Assembly: GCA_005408345.1 (NCBI GenBank)
Contig: SEMN01000316.1
Coordinates: 534,818 to 598,817 of the forward strand
From: Macquaria australasica
Lineage: Eukaryota; Chordata; Actinopteri; Centrarchiformes; Percichthyidae
Direction: 5' to 3'
DNA length: 64,000 nucleotides
Positions 34,713 to 48,200 of the stretch are shown here, one piece after another (position 1 is the first letter of the stretch; the number at the start of each line of letters is the position of its first letter). The notes beneath the pieces are model-generated. The model did no database searches. It saw only the letters and a program-made list of their open reading frames with translations, and had not been told where the DNA came from. Position numbers and translations under genes: made by a program.

Positions 34713-37700
34713 TGGAATGGCCAATTGCTGCAGTCCTAGCTGCTGATAACTCCCACTGTTGTCCTGAGAGGAGTGCAGATGGAGGGAGGCAGACCAACCA
34801 TGTGCTGCAACAAGGACATGATCCCTTGATGTGGCCAAACCAGAAGCTCCGCTGCAGAGGATTGAATCCATATGAAGGTATAATGAATACCTTCATTATA
34901 GATCAAATGTATGCATCTGCTCAGAACAGGACTCATTACGTTCTTGTTACATGGCACATGAGTAATAAAAAGGTTATTTTCAGTACAGAAACATACTTCT
35001 CTTGGAAAGTGTTTTGCCTCAGGGAGTGGTAGGAGATGTTCATTGTGTGAGAGGTAACCAGGAGGCCAAATCAAACCAGCCCCCTGCCAGCATGTGTCAG
35101 AATCATATAATGCATATTGTTAGATTAAATACATGTCTTATATTGCACCACATTGATAAGGTTGTTACAAAAGTAAGATTTCAGTTACTTCCTGTCTTTC
35201 AAAGGCCCTGTGAGCAGGAAGCGCGTGGCACCATCACGCCGTAGGCAGATCGCCGTACGATATGTTTGTTAGCGTGTTAGCATTCTGATTAACGGTCAGT
35301 TGGTGCCCTGCTTCGGAGGTCTAATCTGGCCTCACGCCTCACTGCACGTGCTCAATAGAGTCCGCACCCTGCATCATGACATCATGTCTTTGTGTGAAAT
35401 CCCGGTGCCATTCACGGGCCCACAGTAGGGCTTAGCATGCAAGCGTCCACTATACCAACACGCAGCTCTTTAAAGGGAGTCCCCTGGTGCCCCAGCTCAG
35501 TGGATACACCCTGATGCCTCCACAGAGCTCTGAACATGGCTTCTATCCTCCGACACAACGGGCTGAGCCCATGTGCCATCCAGGGCCCAGAGGAGAGCGA
35601 GTATTTGGGCTTTTTGTTGGGGACATTTTTATATGAGAAGATATCACTGCTCCTGGATATATGGAGACTAGTTCTAGCTATCCAATCAGCTAACATACAC
35701 ACTGACGTTCCTGGACGCCATGTCATTCAGAGAGAAACTGTAGCAAATTATTTGGGAACACTGAACACGGCAAGATAGTGCCTCACACTGGTCTTTGCTC
35801 TTAGATTACATCATCTATTTGTGAAAAGCTATGGGATCAGTGAAGCTCAGTGTGGAGGCCAAATCTGCCACTAACCAACAGATCAGAGAGCAGACATCAA
35901 GAGGCGGACTTTCTAGTTCACCAGCCCAGTGATGTCACCTAGGACAGAGAACGCTATTGGTTGAGAGACAGCGAGGGTTGGCCGTAATAAGATGGGGAGA
36001 TACATCCACAAAAAGAGTGATGACTTCTTTTGATCAATGATTGCTGATTTTGATCACTGATGTGTTACATGTGGCCTGTAGTAGGAGGTCACCTCCATTG
36101 TCCATCTGAGAAATTGATTAAAATATATAGAAAAAAATAATTAAGAAGAGATGCTGTATTTCTTTCTTTACCCTTTTTATTTATAAATTGAAAAATGTCA
36201 CTATTTTCTGTAAATTAATTATTCATTTAAAGACAGTAATTTATCACACAGATTCCCTAAAACTGAATGGATGTAGTGGGTCATACTGACTTAAAAAGCA
36301 GCAAACCATGAAAGACTTTGATTTGTGTCACTGGAAAGAGAGCAGACATGTCTCAAGTTCTCCATTCAGACTTAACCATAATTCTGAATGAATACTTAGC
36401 ATTATTTTGAATTTTTAATAAAAGATTAAACATAAATATGTTGAATATAAGCATTATATATGAGTGTTTGATAGCTCCAACCTAGAAATACCAGTAATGA
36501 AGACAAATCAGACTTCAAAGAAAACGGCATTGTTCAGACTTTTTTCATTGAGTCCTGGGGATATGAAACAATCGTGGAACCTGGAAATTGGATTGTGCAA
36601 AGGGAAATGAGTTGTGTAAGTGTAAGCAAACTGTCCGTTTCAGACCGCCATGTAATTGTTTTGTTCCTTCCTTTAATTTGGTGCATCGGTGGTTTACCGG
36701 GAGAACAAGTTTTCAACAGTTTGGATAACAGACAAACAAAAGCTTTCTTCAAATAAACTTTTCCAAAAGTCCAACTGTGGTTTATAATGAAAGTATTAAA
36801 TTTTGGCACAAACAAGTCACATTGTTGATATACAGCAGGTCTTAGTTTTTCACAATAATAAGGTTCTACTATTCAACACAATGTGTGGAATTCGAATGTA
36901 ACAACGAGGCTGATAGACTAATTTAAAAACATATGGACACAAGTTGTCAGTCCCATTTTCAAGCCACAACAACCAGTAATAATATTAAGGTAGCACCTGT
37001 AAAGCTCCAATACTCAAACACCTGTTTAAAGTATTTTCAAATATGATTAGCAGTGGTTTGTTTTCAGTTGAGGAACGGGTGCATAGAGCGGTGACCTTGA
37101 TTTTGTATTATTATTCTGTTTTATCTGGGGGGAATACCTTCACCAGAGAAACATTTTAAAGTGCAAACTGTATTATATATATCAGATAATATTAATGTAT
37201 AATTTCTCTAATATTTCAAGGTTGCTACGATTTATCTTACATGTATATTTAGTTATTTAAATAAATGTTTTCAGTTATTAAGAGTAGTTATTAATTTTTA
37301 AATTGAACTTGCAGAAAACTAAATACAATTAATTAAAATTTGAAAAAAATTAAGTCAAAGTAAAGTTGAAGTTCAAGAGGTAAACGGTAGCAATTGTTAC
37401 TTAATGCAACTTAATTTGAGCTTTTTAATCTTACTAAAACACCTTATTGAAATATTAACTGTATTATTCTTTAAATAAATATGTAGTTTAAATGAATATG
37501 TATTGTTATTGATTATATTAAGATATTTACAATTAGCCAAATCAATTGTAACCCCCTAAAAACTGAGTACTATAAAATCATCATGGTGTATAGGAATAAG
37601 ATTGCTGTGTTTGTATGTTTTCGTATCTTTGCACACACAAAACTATGTATTTAAACTAAATATTTAAATATATTGGTCAGGTCAAACATGCCAGTGTGAC

Positions 37701-38699
37701 CCATCATGGAGCTGTGGCTGTCATGAATCAGAGCTACAGAGTCAGAATCCAACAAGAAGTCACGTTTTTCATTATTCATTTTATTCCTAATATTTTCAGT
37801 TGTACAGAGGCTCATAGAGTTATTGGTTGCATTCGTTCATGCCTGGAGGTTATTTCATAATAAGAATTCAAGATATTCAGACAGTAGAAACAATCCTCTT
37901 TGGGCTCTGCGGTAGCTTTTCCTCTGTTAAAACATCTGTGGAAAGATTCAGAGATCAAAGATTGCCGCTGAATGTTTTTCTTCTCCGAGCTGCGAAAGTT
38001 TGACTAACCTCCCTAATAGAGACATTTCAGCGAGTCCTTTCACTCAGTGGTTCACATTCTTCACATTCCAGCTAAGTGACACAGATATGATGATACACAA
38101 ACACACACACAGCGGTGGACAGTCAGTTATCTACTTTGTTAAAACTCACATTTGATAACAGAGAAGTTTCACTGAAAATGAAGAATCAAGATGCAAAAAC
38201 TACACTGTTTAGAAAGCATATATCATTTACATCAGCAGAAGATCACAGTAAATTACAAAATGCAAAAAAAACAAACAAACAAAATGTGTCAGTTATTTTC
38301 ATACAACAAAAAAACTAAATTAAAGTCATATATACATATCAAACAAAAGTTTGAAGGGCCTGAATCATGCTACATCTCATCTTTAGTGTACTTAAGTCGT
38401 CCTTTGGCTATTGAGGTTTGCAGATTCAAAAATGTCCATGAGAAAAACAGAACGTGTGACCTTTGTGATTTTGGAGAGTGGAGAGTGAGTCCCATTTTCT
38501 TTTGTACAGCACATACTATCAGGAATGTAAATTTGGCAACAAAACCCTAAAATTGTCTGGTGTAAAGATGATCAAAAATATTATTTTGATGTGCTCAAAT
38601 TTACTAACTTTGTCTCAAAAGCCTGGAAAAGAAGGCGAGATGGACTATTTTATTAGTATTTACTCTGATTTTTCCAGTATTATATGGTAAATGTTTTTG
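34713..38699. other. Intergenic, no gene recognised
   Basis: Most of this is AT-rich spacer. The part at about 35200-35960 is higher in G+C and CpG than its surroundings and shows no repeat family I recognise; it is treated as a separate observation. 36000-38700 is very AT-rich and shows nothing. Confidence 0.45.
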
Positions 38700-38916
38700 T
38701 TAGTGATTTATATATTTTGTTCCAGATATATACTGATATACTGATTATGAATGCAAATGATTCTAATTGCTTTTCTTTATTTTTTTACTTTTTTGTAGTA
38801 TTGTTTGAAAATGCATGCATGGCATTCTGTATCTGGCTTATATGAATTTGTGGTGTCTTGTAAATCCCGTGCAGGATGGGCAAAGCTATAATAAAACTTC
38901 ATTCATTCATTCAGAC
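38700..38916 (+). repeat. LINE/SINE-type 3' tail with (ATTC)n end
   Basis: A T-rich body is followed by GGGCAAAGCTATAATAAAAC and a TTCATTCATTCATTC tail, the shape of a non-LTR element end. Confidence 0.45.
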
Positions 38917-40151
38917 AGTTAAATAAAATGAGAACAAACTTACCACTTCCTCTAAACAAAATCAGAAAATAATTTCCAAGGCTCATGCTGGAAATTATTT
39001 ATCTTACTTAGAGCATTTATCTTACTTAAACCATTACCTACAGTTGTAATTAACCTGCTGCTGCCTGCACTGAATAGCTGTATAAACAACAATGTCCAGT
39101 GTTAATGCTGGAGGACGTAAACTCTACTTCATCCCTGCCTGAGCCGATAGTTTGTCACTGACCTGCTCTCTGCTCTAATGTTAGGCATGGCAGCACAGCT
39201 GGAGGCACATAAGCTGCTGTTGTTGTTTCATCTACTGCATCTGGGCTTCTACATACACTATATATGTGTGAGGAAGTTGCATGCATGGAGCTGAACTGCT
39301 CTGCTGTGGACTCGGTGCCCTGGCCGTACAGTGTCCATGTTGGTGTGGGAGCCTGAGGCCTGCTCCCATACATCCCCGCACTGGCTCTGTTGATCCCATT
39401 GTCTCCTGCGTCACCACACGTCGCCCAGCAAATAAAGGCCGTCTGGCTCCAAGCTTAAATATTGCAGCAAACTAAAAACCAACCATCAGAGCCGATTCAT
39501 TCACATCTGCTCAGTGGGGCGACAAGGACAGGGCTTTAGGTGGGAAAGAGGGCAGAAAAAAGTTCACTTTTCCCTGCCGGGTGCCAAGAGAACGGGACAG
39601 GACTCAACTTCGCCGGAGCCGCAGCTGTGGCAAGTTGCCCATTTGATTACATTTAACCTATATCATACCTTACAGAAGAGGGGACTATTTGCTCCTTATT
39701 GATCTCTCTTTATTGGTTTTTATTCGGGAGTTATTGTGTGGACTTTTTTTTAATGAGCTAGAGCAAGAGATTTTTTGGTTTGCACCACGTTAATGTTCGA
39801 CAGAGTTAATGGTGTTTACATTGAGAACAAGCAGCCATCTAAATGGCAAAATCAATACCTTGCTACAAAGTTTAATTGAATATTTGAGTTATTATGATGA
39901 TTGTTTTTTTTAATCTAATTGTAATGGAAATAGAATGGACTCTGTAGAAGTTTCAAATTCTTCAAGTTTTCTTATAGAATCAAGTGTGGTAGCACGGAAT
40001 TATGGCTTAGGTGTGATTTTTGACAAGTTTTTTGACAGTTTCTTACTTTTGGCACTCTCTATTCCCCTCCCCCTGTCTGTCCTGCCTACCCCACCCTCCC
40101 TGTCTGTCTGCACCCTCGTTGTCCCTTAATACCCCACCCTTCATTCTGCAG
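38917..40151 (+). other. gja8 upstream region and 5' intron
   Basis: No coding exon is present. A long pyrimidine tract and CTGCAG at 40146-40151 form a strong splice acceptor just before the gja8 start, so gja8 has an upstream non-coding exon, as connexin genes usually do. A moderately GC-rich stretch at 39500-39640 is a candidate for that exon and promoter, but no TATA box or donor settles it. Confidence 0.4.
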
Positions 40152-40166
40152 TGCTACGGACCGATC

Positions 40167-41435
40167 ATGGGTGACTGGAGCTTTCTGGGTAATATTTTAG
40201 AGGAAGTTAATGAGCACTCTACGGTGATCGGCCGGGTGTGGCTCACGGTGCTCTTCATCTTCCGTATCCTCATCCTGGGCACGGCTGCGGAGTTTGTGTG
40301 GGGCGACGAGCAGTCTGACTATGTCTGCAACACACAGCAGCCCGGATGTGAGAACGTGTGCTACGACGAGGCCTTCCCCATCTCCCACATCCGCCTGTGG
40401 GTGCTGCAGATCATCTTTGTGTCCACACCGTCTCTGGTGTACGTGGGTCATGCTGTGCATCATGTCCACATGGAGGAGAAACGCAAGGAGCGTGAGGAGG
40501 CAGAACTTAGCCGGCAGCAGGAGCTGAGCGAGGAGCGTCTCCCTCTGGCACCCGACCAGGGAAGTGTCCGCACCACTAAGGAGACCAGCACAAAGGGAAG
40601 CAAGAAGTTCAGGCTGGAGGGCACCCTGCTGAGGACCTACATCTGCCACATCATCTTCAAGACACTGTTTGAGGTGGGCTTCGTGGTGGGCCAGTACTTC
40701 CTGTATGGCTTCCGCATCCTGCCCCTGTACAAATGCAGCCGCTGGCCCTGCCCCAACACAGTGGACTGCTTTGTGTCTCGCCCCACGGAGAAGACCGTCT
40801 TCATCATCTTCATGTTGGCTGTGGCCTGTGTCTCGCTCTTCCTCAACTTTGTGGAGATCAGTCACCTGGGCCTGAAGAAGATTCGCTTTGTCTTTCGCAA
40901 GCCGGCCCCGGCCCCAGCTCAAGGTGAGGGCTCGGCCCCCCTGCCTCCACAAGGGAAGAGCCTGCCCCCCCTGGCTGTGCCCTCCCTGCAGAGAGCGAAA
41001 GGTTACAGGCTGCTGGAGGAGGAGAAAGCTCCCCCCATAACTCACCTCTACCCGCTGGCTGAGGTGGGCATGGAGGCTGGCAGAGGGGCTCCACCCTTCC
41101 AGGGGCTGGAGGAGAAGGCGGAGGAGGTGCTGCCCATGGAGGACTTCTCTAAGGTGTATGACGAGACTCTGCCCTCCTACGCCCAGACCACTGAGACAGG
41201 GGGGGTGACATTACACGAGGAGGAGGCTGAGGAGGTGCAGCCGGCAGAGGCGGAAGCAGAGAGGGTGGAGGAGGTTGTGGATGAGGATGTGGAGGTAGAG
41301 GAGGCGGTGAATGGGGAGGGGGTAACTCCAGCGGATGCAGGGATGGAGGCCACGGATACGATAGAAGACACCAGACCGCTGAGCCGACTGAGCAAAGCCA
41401 GCAGCAGGGCCAGGTCAGACGATCTCACCGTATGA
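40167..41435 (+). CDS. gja8: Connexin 50-class lens gap junction protein alpha 8
   Basis: GJA8 forms gap junctions between lens fibre cells, with GJA3, and is needed for lens growth and clarity. Single coding exon, 422 residues, ATG at 40167 (MGDW) to TGA at 41433-41435; the acceptor at 40150-40151 lies 15 bases upstream, so in-frame ATGs further 5' are intronic. Transmembrane segments lie near 21-41, 76-96, 154-182 and 208-231. Loop cysteines are C54, C61, C65 and C190, C195, C201. The C-terminal tail has a Pro-rich part (246-275), the block GYRLLEEEKAPPITHLYPLA (279-298) characteristic of GJA8, a very acidic stretch (about 350-385), and the end LSKASSRARSDDLTV. Human GJA8 is slightly longer (about 433). 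Position next to gja5 in divergent orientation matches human. Confidence 0.96.
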   Translation: MGDWSFLGNILEEVNEHSTVIGRVWLTVLFIFRILILGTAAEFVWGDEQSDYVCNTQQPGCENVCYDEAFPISHIRLWVLQIIFVSTPSLVYVGHAVHHVHMEEKRKEREEAELSRQQELSEERLPLAPDQGSVRTTKETSTKGSKKFRLEGTLLRTYICHIIFKTLFEVGFVVGQYFLYGFRILPLYKCSRWPCPNTVDCFVSRPTEKTVFIIFMLAVACVSLFLNFVEISHLGLKKIRFVFRKPAPAPAQGEGSAPLPPQGKSLPPLAVPSLQRAKGYRLLEEEKAPPITHLYPLAEVGMEAGRGAPPFQGLEEKAEEVLPMEDFSKVYDETLPSYAQTTETGGVTLHEEEAEEVQPAEAEAERVEEVVDEDVEVEEAVNGEGVTPADAGMEATDTIEDTRPLSRLSKASSRARSDDLTV

Positions 41436-42910
41436 ACCTGTGAGAGAGAGCACATGTACACCTGCACACACCAAAAGTTCAACATAAGAGAGAGCACACA
41501 CACACCTAACTCAAGACAACGCACACTCTTGAACAGGCAGGTCAAACACCAATGGAGGAAAAACAAATATAACAGGGATAGATTACAACCTTTAAGACAC
41601 GGGCAATAATTCTACAAAGTGACAAAAAATCAGCGTGTTTGTGATAAAAATGAAATATAAAAAGTAGAGGTTAAAGAGGGGAGGAGTAGGTTTTTTATTA
41701 AGCGTGTTCTTATATTTAAAAAATGTGGAAAGGACACATTCAGGGGGGAAATGTTTTTACTTGATGAAAATCCATGTTCAATTTTTAGAAACATCTTTTT
41801 CTATTGAAAGAGTTTTAATCATATACAATGGAAGATTAGACATTTTTACATGGGGTTTGCGTAGATAGGGGAAAGAGAGTTATAATATACTTGTGTGTCT
41901 GCAAATCAGTAATTTCGCTGTAGTTAGGCACTGACTTTCATTCCCATTCAGACAGCGACATACTGCAAATGCAGCATGTGGCTGCACACGGCGCGGGTGA
42001 GAGGGCTCTCGCACACACAAATCAAACGGTACATTTACAGCTCATTTACAGTATCCAGCTCTTTAAGAAGAAGAAAAGTCCATTTTCAGGTTGAGAAGAG
42101 CATACCTTTATTTTTTATTTTTTTTGCACATTCAGAGGTTTAGACTCTGTGCAAGGCCTTTAACGCTCACAACACCTCATCTATGCATCCATTTACACAG
42201 GATTCTTTCAAGTGAAGAGAGATGTGCATCAATTTCAGAGCATTTCTCTCCTTTTCATGTTTATATATCATGTAGCACAGCCAGAGCTGAGTTAGTGAGG
42301 AAAAACAAACAAACAAAAAAAAAAGACCACACGTTGAACGTCTTTTTCAATGTGATTCTGCATCTCTTCATTTTAGATTTGCTTATGTTTTGTAGCTTTT
42401 AAGTAGAACTATGTACTGTGATATCAGTTGTCCATGGAAGAGAGCAGGGCTCATTTTGCCCTATCAGAGAATGAACTATAGTAGTGACCTCAGGCTAAAT
42501 CCTCTCTTTTCGTGCTGTACAAACAGGCGTCCGGGCGATAAAGATCATGCACCATCAGCACAAAGTATTGTTGGAGGCGAGACAATAAAAGAAACTGCGC
42601 TCATCAATGAAAACAAGCATCCTTGACCTGGCTGTGAAAAAAAAATCTCTCTACTTTTTTTACGTTACCATAGTAGGTCCTTACCCCGCAAGAAAACACA
42701 ATACTCATGACATGCTTTCAAATTCAGAGAGACACAAACAACTAGGGGCAACTCCTGCTGTACATAATACCCTAACTCATGTCTGATAATGTACATAATG
42801 TGCAGAACAGCTGTTTTTTCACTGTCTAGAGGAATCAAACAAGTTATAATTGTGATTACAATATTGATTTAATCTCACAAACCCAATAAAGAGAAAATGC
42901 CCACGCTGCG
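41436..42910 (+). other. gja8: gja8 3' UTR
   Basis: There is no protein-like frame after the stop. Two AATAAA signals are candidates for the transcript end, at 42584-42589 and 42885-42890. The distal one lies inside the first unit of the tandem duplication that starts at 42722, so a second copy of this signal exists at 47437-47442. Confidence 0.5.
42885..42890 (+). terminator. distal polyadenylation signal AATAAA, gja8
   Basis: Canonical AATAAA 1.45 kb after the gja8 stop. It is duplicated exactly 4552 bases downstream. Confidence 0.4.
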
Positions 42911-43159
42911 GTATCGTGCATCAGTCTGAGTAAAGGTTCAGTTCCTCATTAGCAAGTATTTTAATAGAAAGTGGGTTAAGCCTTAAAGTATGTTTATCAC
43001 AAATCTTCCTCTCACACTCTCTGGCTATTGTTTACTCAAACAGCCACCACTGTATGATTTCCTGTTCCTTATCTGTAAATGTAAATTCTCAAATGTTGTA
43101 AGATTGTAGCAAATGCTTATATTGCTCTGGGACCTATGTGAAATTGATGTTTGATTGCC

Positions 43160-43180
43160 TTTTTTTTTTTTTTTTTTTTT
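43160..43180. repeat. Poly(T) run
   Basis: About 21 T residues; the matching run in unit 2 (about 47712-47726) is shorter, a clear difference between the two duplicate units. Confidence 0.85.
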
Positions 43181-44228
43181 AAATCTGAGTTTCATTTCTG
43201 TATGCGACCCCTCAGCACACACATGAACCCAGACACACCCACATAAAAACATGTCTCTATAACGCAGCTCAGATGGTTAAATAACAAGTATTTAAAGTAT
43301 TGACATGATAATTTAATGACGTTAAGAAGATATTTAGGACATAAAGTTGCATGTTTGCAGACATGAATGCACCCACAAGGTGCAAGCTTACGCTCGTGCC
43401 TTTGTGCACGCATACACACCCACACCTCACAGTGTTGGTTTTGGGGGTATGATCAAATGGCTCTAGAGAAACTCTGAGACAGAAGGCAGCTTTGATCCCT
43501 TTGTGACCCCCAGCCATACCTTCGCCTCCCATAACCCAATGCTGTGGAATCTGAACCAAAGAGAGCCTTCAACGAATCACCAAATTGTTGAACACATTTA
43601 AGCATTTAACAGTGTTACAATCAAAGCATGAAGCTGGTCCTTGTGTACATCGATACGACTGGTAATGTATGATTTTTTGTATTTTAAGACTGTTGCATTG
43701 CCTGTATGTTTGTAAGAAGACGTGATTAATCTTTGGAAAGAAGAAAAAAATCCTTTTTACTAACTTGTAGTCTTCTTTGCTGATAGATGTGTGGCAGTAT
43801 CTTCTTTTGGAATGTGAACCAACGCAATAAAAAGTCACACGTGGTCAAGAAGTGTTTCACTGGTCAGTCTGTCAGTGTTTCTCTGCAAAGTGTGCACATG
43901 CACGCACGCACACACACAAACACACACACACACGCACACACACAACTGATCAGAAGTAAAACAGTAGCGTTGGACTTTATTACTCAAGGTAAAAAAAAAA
44001 CGATATCACATCATTAATGTTCACAATGCTGTATGTTTTAGATAACTGACAGATAGATATGTTTTGTATCAACACATTAAACTCATAAAAATGTTAAAGG
44101 GGTCTGGAACAGTGGCTAAACCTGTGGTGCAGAGTAGTACAAAGAAACATTTTAATTTCCAGTACTTGGACGTGTGCATTTACATACAACTCTGTGGTGT
44201 TTGATGTAACACAGACTCTTCTGGTTTG

Positions 44229-44259
<31 letters not shown>

Positions 44260-44364
44260 GCACGCAAAAGTCTGTAGTGTTTGCTGCCGTTTCCTCATTC
44301 GGATCTGACTCTTTTCACGCAGTGGTACTTTACTTGAGTATTTCAATTCACTGCTGCTTTATAC

Positions 44365-44890
44365 TTCTACCAGAGGTAGAAGAAGTACTCAGATCTAAGT
44401 AAAAGTAGCAATACTGCAGTGTAGAAATACTTTGTTGCAAGGAAAAGTCCTGCATTAAAAATGTTACTTAAGTAAAAATACAAAAATATTAGCATCAAAA
44501 TGTACCAAAGGTAAAAGTACTCATTAGGCAGAATGCCCCATTTCAGAATCATATAGATTCTTGAATTATAATTAGTGATGCATTAATATGTACGTCACTT
44601 TAATGTTGCAGCTGGTAAAGGTGGGGTTAATCTTAACTACTTTATATACTTTGGGTAACTTCTGAACACCCCCCTCCCCCCAAGGATCAATACAGTCTTA
44701 AATGATCTTAACCCATAATAATACATCATTTATTTATTGATTACCTGTTGGATTATTAATCTGAATCTGCAAAGTAAGTAGTAACTAAAGTTATGAAATA
44801 AATGTAGTTTTGTTTTATTGAAAATACTCAAGTAAAGTACAAGTACCTCAAAATTGTACTTGTACTGTACTTAATAGTACAACTAGATGT
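44365..44890. repeat. R4 repeat, most complete copy
   Basis: It begins near CCAGAGGTAGAAGAAGTACT and ends near AAGTACAAGTACCTCAAAAT..TGTACTTAATAGTAC. Inner marks are AAAAGTCCTGCATTAAAAAT and AAAGTACTCATTAGGCAGAA. It sits in the part of the duplication missing from unit 2. Confidence 0.65.
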
Positions 44891-45039
44891 TTGTTCTCCA
44901 CATTTGTTGCTATTAACATCTTTGGTTTCAGGAACTAAAACATGCTGATAATATTTATTCTTAGAAAAAACTGAATATGTGACAGACTAGCAATGCATAT
45001 GTGTGTTTTGTTACTTTGAAAACATACATACCTTTTATC

Positions 45040-45250
45040 TGCTCATGAAGGGGGTCTGAAACCTATCCATGCACACACTGGGCAAGACGCAGGATTCATA
45101 CAGTACAATACCACTCTGTCATAGTTATATAGCATAGCATAGCAATAAGTTTACATTTCACCTAATCTGCATGTCTTTGGACTGTGTGCGGAAACTAAAG
45201 CACCGGTAAGCACAGGGAGACCATGCAAACTTCACTTTGGAACTACTACA
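45040..45250. repeat. Widespread vertebrate-type repeat fragment
   Basis: The phrases ATCTGCATGTCTTTGGACTG and AGCACAGGGAGACCATGCAA are those of a very common fish and amphibian interspersed repeat. Its class could not be decided from this fragment. Confidence 0.45.
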
Positions 45251-48200
45251 GTCATAATGGATTCTCCATCGGGACTGAAAGTCTTAAAAATCACCACCAA
45301 GGGGCAGTATTGTAAAGGTATTTTCACAGGGCAAAGTAAGATCTAAACTTGTATGTATTTGAGTGGTTGGATCAGTTTGGTTTTATTTTACATATGGTAA
45401 TTTGGAGATTATATCAACATTCATAAATATTTATAAAGGCACACTAAATTAAAAAACCTCTCATTTATAGAAAAAGGAGAAATAAGAGAAGATTAGGTTA
45501 TGCATGTGTGACTCTAGCATAATTTTCCACATAATGCATCTTGGTCTTTGTATATCCTCTAGGGGTATCATGATATCCAAGTGCTCAGTGAATCCTTCCT
45601 TCACTTATTCTGTATTTTGAAGCTGTATTGATTACTTAATATGATTTTTGGCCACTACAGGGCAGAAGAACTCCCTTATGCTTTTGCACAGTGAATTGGA
45701 CAGTAAAGGACAAGTGCAGCTCTTTTCTTATTTAATTTTGAATTCAAATTTTACTTACAGCAAACATAATTCACTGCTGTGATATGGCATCTAATCTCTT
45801 CAGTTAATGGCACTTCATAGAGGACCAATCACATACTGCTACCTTGTAAGTTAACTTAAGTTAAATTTCATGGTATTCTGCAAAACTCACAGCACTACGC
45901 ATGACCAGAGAACCATCTATAGTCTGTTATGTGAGAGGCCTGTCAAGAGCATTCAAGAGTTTTGGACTTTTCCACTCACTGCATCAACAAGTGGTATCTA
46001 AAAAGGGAGAAGACTTCGCCTGACTAAGTACAAAAATATCTACATTTGTCAGAAGGGGACTTATAGTCATTTCTGTGTCAGTCAGATGCAAGTGGGCAGA
46101 CAGCGGATGTGCTAAAATAACTGCAGCTGGTTGACAACATATTTCACTTACATTCCTATATCCCCATTAGAGGCAGATGCATTGAGACTACAGCAAGTGT
46201 TTGGGTCAACTTGTGCTTGATTTTTTCTAGTCTGAAACACGCAAAATCAATCTGTCATTACTTAAACTGATCTAAACCAGACATCAACAGGATTGTGAAA
46301 AACAAGGAATACTAGCAGGCCCACTGAGTAGGGTGGAGTTATATTTACATTATGAAAAACACAGCAATTATGTGCTAAAATTACATCTTGTGTAATTGGG
46401 CGTCTGCTCATGCAACCTTGATGAGGGGTTGCCATGCCAGTGAAATACTGGCTTCTCACTGGTACACTTCCACTGTTATATCTTGCCCTCCACTATTGAT
46501 GGGTGACTTCACAAAACAAGCTTGTGAGAGTGCTGCCTTTATCTAAATGAAAATGCAACTTCCATTTCCATTTCATTTTGATATGACCTGACATATCTCA
46601 AATTCAAAGGCTCTGCTTTACATTTTTGTTTTCAACTGTAACTGTGTGTCTGCCAATATGAAGATGCACGGTTCATTTTACATTCAATATCAGGATTACA
46701 CCTGATAGCGCAGTGAAAATTATTTGTCAGTGGATTATTTTGGGCATTTTCAAACTTGAAAAAAATGAAAACACATGATGTGATCTGAGGGATCTCACAC
46801 TCAGGAGGTCGTATGGGTAGAACAGTAAAACACAGGGTGAGCTAAGTTTCTGCAAAACATTGTCTTCAACAAACATCTGAGTAAAGGCTCACAACATACT
46901 CTGCAAACTCAAAGACACAAACAAACACACACACACGCAAACAAAAAGCACTTTAATCATACAATCAAGTGCACAAAACTCTTCTTGATGTTTACTTCCT
47001 GTATGGAAACCATTTCTAGTTTGTGTGTGTGTGGGGGGGCTTGACCTGGTTCAGTCTTAACACTTCACATGCACGTCAGTTACAGTGGCATACACAGAAA
47101 TGAGAGTTTTCATTATTCTTATTCATAATTTTCCCCTTTTTGTTGCCTTAGTAACATTAAAGCTGTATTTTAGAGTTAAGGAACTTAGAACGAGACAAAA
47201 CAGCAGATGCGGATAGCCACTACCGGTAAGTACGAGTAGTTACTATATTATAACGTATCTGGGTTTGGAAGGGATTCACAGAGACACAAACAACTAGGGG
47301 TAACTCCTGCTGTACATAATACCCTAACTCATGTCTGATAATGTACATAATGTGCAGAACAGCTGTTTTTTCACTGTCTAGAGGAATCAAACAAGTTATA
47401 ATTGTGATTACAATATTGATTTAATCTCACAAACCCAATAAAGAGAAAATGCCCACGCTGCGGTATCGTGCATCAGTCTGAGTAAAGGTTCAGTTCCTCA
47501 TTAGCAAGTATTTTAATAGAAAGTGGGTTAAGCCTTAAAGTATGTTTATCACAAATCTTCCTCTCACACTCTCTGGCTATTGTTTACTCAAACAGCCACC
47601 ACTGTATGATTTCCTGTTCCTTATCTGTAAATGTAAATTCTCAAATGTTGTAAGATTGTAGCAAATGCTTATATTGCTCTGGGACCTATGTGAAATTGAT
47701 GTTTGATTGCCTTTTTTTTTTTTTTTAAATCTGAGTTTAAATTTCTGTATGCGACCCCTCAGCACACACATGAACCCAGACACACCCACATAAAAACATG
47801 TCTCTATAACGCAGCTCAGATGGTTAAATAACAAGTATTTAAAGTATTGACATGATAATTTAATGACGTTAAGAAGATATTTAGGACATAAAGTTGCATG
47901 TTTGCAGACATGAATGCACCCACAAGGTGCAAGCTTACGCTTGTGCCTTTGTGCACGCACACACACCTCACAGTGTTGGTTTTGGGGGTATGATCAAATG
48001 GCTCTAGAGAAACTCTGAGACAGAAGGCAGCTTTGACCCCTTTGTGACCCCCAGCCATCCCTTCGCCTCCCATAACCCAATGCTGTGGAATCTGAACCAA
48101 AGAGAGCCTTCAACGAATCACCAAATTGTTGAACACATTTAAGCATTTAACAGTGTTACAATCAAAGCATGAAGCTGGTCCTTGTGCACACCGATACGAC

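Larger units (their letters stand above)
42722..47273. repeat. Tandem duplication, unit 1 (4552 bp)
   Basis: It starts ATTCAGAGAGACACAAACAA and ends GGGTTTGGAAGGG just before the same start sequence recurs. Sequence from 42722 to about 43980 and from about 46233 to 47273 matches unit 2 almost base for base. The middle, 43982-46232, is absent from unit 2. No coding gene lies inside; antisense open frames present in both units are only by-products of the copy. It lies between gja8 and the Ig-receptor gene. Confidence 0.93.

Noticed and set aside
35536..35778. 80-codon open frame starting ATGGCTTCT
   Set aside because: The start context is fair and the region is CpG-bearing, but there is no domain, signal or splice context. 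It is kept only as part of the regional observation.
40020..40166. N-terminal extension of gja8 by 49 residues
   Set aside because: Connexins start MGDW, and a strong acceptor at 40150-40151 with a long pyrimidine tract shows the upstream frame is intron.
40197..41045. 282-codon open frame on the minus strand inside gja8
   Set aside because: It is antisense to gja8, with no domain and no splice or start context; a shadow of strong codon bias on the real strand.
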